Assembly: GCA_026984895.1 (NCBI GenBank)
Contig: JALSRF010000431.1
Location: forward strand, 1 to 7,985
From: Paracoccaceae bacterium
Lineage (GTDB): Bacteria; Pseudomonadota; Alphaproteobacteria; Rhodobacterales; Rhodobacteraceae
Direction: 5' to 3'
Length of the DNA: 7,985 bases
Of the stretch, positions 6,119 through 7,985 are shown piece by piece. Below the pieces are notes generated by a model. It saw nothing but the letters and a program-made list of their open reading frames with translations. It made no database searches and was not told where the DNA came from. How positions within the stretch are numbered: the stretch's first letter is position 1; the number at the start of each line of letters is the position of its first letter. A program made the position numbers and the translations under genes.

Positions 6119-6313
6119 CGGCGCAGGGCACCGGCAAAAGGGCACCGGCAAATGGGCACAGCGCCAGGCCGACCGCGCGCGGGTGCGCCCGGGGGCTGGT
6201 GCCGGGGCCGGGGAGGCCGGGGCCGACCGGCCGGGCGACCGGCACCCGCCCGGTGCGATCTGCCGGTGTGATCTGCCGGAGTGATCTGCCGTAGTGGCCC
6301 AGCCGATGGTGGC
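6099..6313. repeat. Repeat-rich GC spacer between convergent dsbA-like and copZ genes
   Basis: This gap holds several small repeat families. GGGCACCGGCAAA occurs at 6126-6138 and 6140-6152 (14-bp period). A GC hairpin can form from GGTGCCGG (6198-6205) and CCGGCACC (6239-6246), with further GGCCGG/CCGGCC pairing inside. Three 13-bp tandem units of the form GTGYGATCTGCCG fill 6253-6291, with small changes between units. Finally, a CAGCCGATGGTGG block (6300-6312) copies the end of copZ. The large hairpin may help stop transcription from both sides, but it has no T-tract. Confidence 0.65.
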
Positions 6314-6514
6314 TCAGCCGATGGTGGTGGCCTCGTAGCCCTCTTCCCTGATGGCGGCGAGAATTGCGCTCATGTCGGCGGCGCTCTCGACATCGACGGT
6401 GCGCGACGAGAGATCCACATTGACCCTGGCGTCGGCATCGACGCTGGCAACGGCCTTTTCGATGGCGGCCTTGCAATGGCCGCAACTCATCTCGGGAACG
6501 CTCAGTCTGGTCAT
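6314..6514 (-). CDS. copZ: CopZ-type copper chaperone (heavy-metal-associated domain)
   Basis: This is a 66-residue single-domain protein, the normal size for a CopZ/Atx1 metallochaperone. The Cu(I) site is MSCGHC (9-14), with Cys11 and Cys14 as thiolate ligands. The rest follows the HMA beta-alpha-beta-beta-alpha-beta order: helix CKAAIEKAVASV, strand ARVNVDLSSRTVDV, then the helix and EEGYEATTIG end. It binds cytoplasmic Cu(I) and hands it to CopA or to a CueR-type sensor. The start at 6514 has AGGAG 7 nt upstream; the frame is open further upstream but that part is not coding. It is divergent from copA and has its own CueR-like box. A copy of its last codons, stop included, follows directly in the DNA. 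The family call is firm; the copper role is strengthened by the ATPase next to it. Confidence 0.93.
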   Translation of the reverse strand: MTRLSVPEMSCGHCKAAIEKAVASVDADARVNVDLSSRTVDVESAADMSAILAAIREEGYEATTIG

Positions 6515-6547
6515 GGGGGTCTCCTGAATGGTCACAGTTCGCCGCCG

Positions 6548-6576
6548 AGCTAAGAGTTCCAGCGCTGGAAGGTCAA
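6548..6576 (-). promoter_or_regulatory. CueR-type promoter of copZ
   Basis: On the minus strand, TTGACC (6576-6571) leads directly into the perfect 14-bp palindrome TTCCAGCGCTGGAA (6557-6570). The left half ACCTTCC matches the CueR box consensus exactly. A possible -10, TTAGCT (6553-6548), follows at 17 bp; a 19-bp spacing would give a poorer hexamer. The start codon is about 34 bp further on. Copper-sensing MerR-family activators twist such spacers to switch on copper genes. The regulator gene itself is not in the window. Confidence 0.65.
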
Positions 6577-6647
6577 TGCCGGGCGCGGCTGCCACGGCAA
6601 AAATCCGCGATCCCGGAAAAAACGTGAAAAAAGATGACGCCGCGCCC

Positions 6648-6678
6648 TTGACCTTCCTGTAACTGGAGGCCCCACCTT
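6648..6678 (+). promoter_or_regulatory. CueR-type promoter of copA
   Basis: TTGACC (6648-6653) overlaps ACCTTCC (6651-6657), the conserved left half of a CueR box. After TGTAACT comes GGAGGCC (6665-6671), a degenerate right half in which 4 of 7 positions pair with the left half. At 19 bp the -10 position reads CACCTT, which is poor, so the promoter would depend on an activator. It faces away from the copZ box; the two dyad centres are about 97 bp apart, with an A-rich stretch (6616-6634) between them. Confidence 0.6.
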
Positions 6679-6715
6679 TGGCGGGCAAGGCAGCGCAAAC
6701 CGGGAGACCCGCGCC

Positions 6716-7985
6716 ATGGGCAAGACGAATGAACTCACCGTTCAGGTAGACGGGATGACCTGCGCGTCCTGCGTGCGGCGCGTCGAAAAGGCGCTGTCCG
6801 GGGTGCCCGGGGTGGAAGACGCCAGCGTCAACCTCGCCAACGAGACCGCGAAGGTGCGTTTCGACGACAGCGTTGGCGCAGCCACCCTGGTCGAGACGCT
6901 TGATGGCGCGGGCTACGGCGCCGTGACCCGGGAGGCGGTGCTTGAAATCGGCTCGATGAGCTGTGCGTCCTGCGTCGGTCGGGTGGAGCGGGTGCTCAAG
7001 GCGGTGCCCGGCGTGCTCGATGCGTCGGTGAACCTGGCCAGCGAGACCGCCAGCGTGCGTTTCATCGCCGGGGCGACGACGGCCGCCGAACTGGCTGCGC
7101 GGGTCACCGCCGCCGGCTATCCGAGCCGGGCGAAGGCGGCCGACAGCGCCGATGGCAGCGACCAGGCGACCCGGCGCAAGGCGGCCGAGATCGCACATCT
7201 GCGCCGGCTGGTGATCCTGGCGGCGGCGCTGGCCCTGCCGGTGTTTTTTCTGGAAATGGGCGGGTATCTGTTTCCGGCGATGCGCGACCTTGGGGCCAAC
7301 GTGCTGGGCGAGCAGAACAGCCGTCTTGTCCAGTTCGTGCTGACCACGATCGTGCTGTTCGGCCCGGGCCTGCGGTTTTATACCCGGGGCTTCCCGGCGC
7401 TGCTGCATGGCGCGCCGGACATGAATTCCCTGGTCGCGCTTGGCACCACTGCGGCCTACGGGTTTTCGGTGGTTTCGACCTTTGCCCCGCACTGGCTGCC
7501 CGCAGGGACCGCCAATGTCTATTTCGAGGCCGCGGCGGTGATCGTGGTCCTGATCCTTCTGGGAAAATACCTCGAGGCGCGCGCCAAGGGCCGCACCGGC
7601 GAGGCGATTCGCAAGCTCGTGGGGCTGCAGGCCAGGACCGCGCGTGTCAGGCGCGACGGCGAGACGCATGAACGCCCGGTCGAGGAGATCCGCGTCGGCG
7701 ACCTGATCCAGGTGCGCCCCGGCGAAAGGATCGCGGTCGATGGCACGGTGGTATCGGGCACGTCCTTCGTGGACGAAAGCATGATCACCGGAGAACCGGT
7801 GCCGGTGCGCAAGGACGCCTCGGCCGCGGTCGTCGGCGGCACCGTGAACGGCAACGGCACGCTGGAGTTCCGGGCCACCAAGGTCGGCGCCGACACGATG
7901 CTGGCGCAGATCATCCGCATGGTGGAACAGGCCCAGGGCGCCAAGCTGCCCATTCAGGGGCTGGTGGACAAGGTGACCGCCTGGT
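6716..7985 (+). CDS. copA: CopA-type Cu(I)-exporting P1B ATPase, C-terminus cut by the window edge
   Basis: The first 423 residues are present. Two N-terminal HMA domains carry Cu(I) sites MTCASC (14-19) and MSCASC (81-86). After a linker (about 138-160) come membrane helices at about 164-182, 203-219, 236-255 and 268-285, then LGKYLEARAKGRTGEAIRKL (282-301). The actuator domain has the phosphatase loop DESMITGEP (353-361, TGE at 358-360). The sequence ends before the CPC transmembrane site, the DKTGT phosphorylation loop and the nucleotide domain; those should lie to the right. The protein pumps Cu(I) from cytoplasm to periplasm using ATP. GGGAG lies 9 nt before the ATG at 6716. CopZ, encoded divergently, is the likely copper donor. 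The lack of CPC means Cu versus another metal rests on the HMA motifs and context, but the call is strong. Confidence 0.95.
   Translation, partial: MGKTNELTVQVDGMTCASCVRRVEKALSGVPGVEDASVNLANETAKVRFDDSVGAATLVETLDGAGYGAVTREAVLEIGSMSCASCVGRVERVLKAVPGVLDASVNLASETASVRFIAGATTAAELAARVTAAGYPSRAKAADSADGSDQATRRKAAEIAHLRRLVILAAALALPVFFLEMGGYLFPAMRDLGANVLGEQNSRLVQFVLTTIVLFGPGLRFYTRGFPALLHGAPDMNSLVALGTTAAYGFSVVSTFAPHWLPAGTANVYFEAAAVIVVLILLGKYLEARAKGRTGEAIRKLVGLQARTARVRRDGETHERPVEEIRVGDLIQVRPGERIAVDGTVVSGTSFVDESMITGEPVPVRKDASAAVVGGTVNGNGTLEFRATKVGADTMLAQIIRMVEQAQGAKLPIQGLVDKVTAW

Noticed and set aside
6198..6246. Strong GC hairpin as a true Rho-independent terminator
   Set aside because: No T-tract follows on either strand, so it is listed only as structure within the spacer.
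5046..6485. Minus-strand open frame of 479 codons
   Set aside because: It is antisense to the DsbA-like gene and crosses into copZ in another frame. The sequence is Arg/Gly/Ala-rich noise.
6515..7669. N-terminal extension of copZ to 451 codons
   Set aside because: The extension is antisense to copA and crosses both CueR boxes. The ribosome site 7 nt before 6514 fixes the short form.

Overview
The window is high-GC DNA with dense genes, multi-gene strands and Tat-type signal peptides. It looks like an Alphaproteobacterium, probably of the Rhodobacterales type. That placement rests on base composition and on the look of the proteins, not on a marker gene. No RNA gene, CRISPR array, transposase or integrase was seen.

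Region 1 (1-3766) is an envelope export cassette with its regulator. Reading leftward from about 2933 are a Tat-exported LolA-like protein (outer-membrane lipoprotein-sorting family), a complete FtsX/LolC-E type ABC permease, and a second, distinct permease of the same type that runs off the left edge. The genes are 4 bp apart or overlap by an ATGA, so they form one operon. A TetR regulator is divergent from it across a 125-bp spacer that holds two inverted repeats, which are candidate operators.

Region 2 (3767-6098) runs rightward. It encodes a Tat-exported L,D-transpeptidase (YkuD fold), a membrane-anchored monoheme cytochrome c, and a periplasmic DsbA-family thiol oxidoreductase with a CPYC active site and a ScsC-like N-terminal extension. 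The gaps between these genes are unusually GC-rich and share a perfect 34-bp direct repeat. A CueR-like box overlaps the tetR stop codon just upstream of the transpeptidase.

Region 3 (6314-7985) is a copper-efflux pair. A 66-residue CopZ-type chaperone reads leftward and a CopA-type P1B ATPase with two metal-binding domains reads rightward. The ATPase is cut by the right edge before its CPC and DKTGT motifs. Their shared upstream region carries two back-to-back CueR-like boxes, one facing each gene.

The most interesting reading is that regions 2 and 3 form one copper-response locus: cytoplasmic Cu(I) capture and export (CopZ/CopA) plus envelope proteins (thiol oxidoreductase, cytochrome, cell-wall cross-linker) that may repair or buffer copper damage in the periplasm. 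The similar boxes support co-regulation. The shared function is inference.
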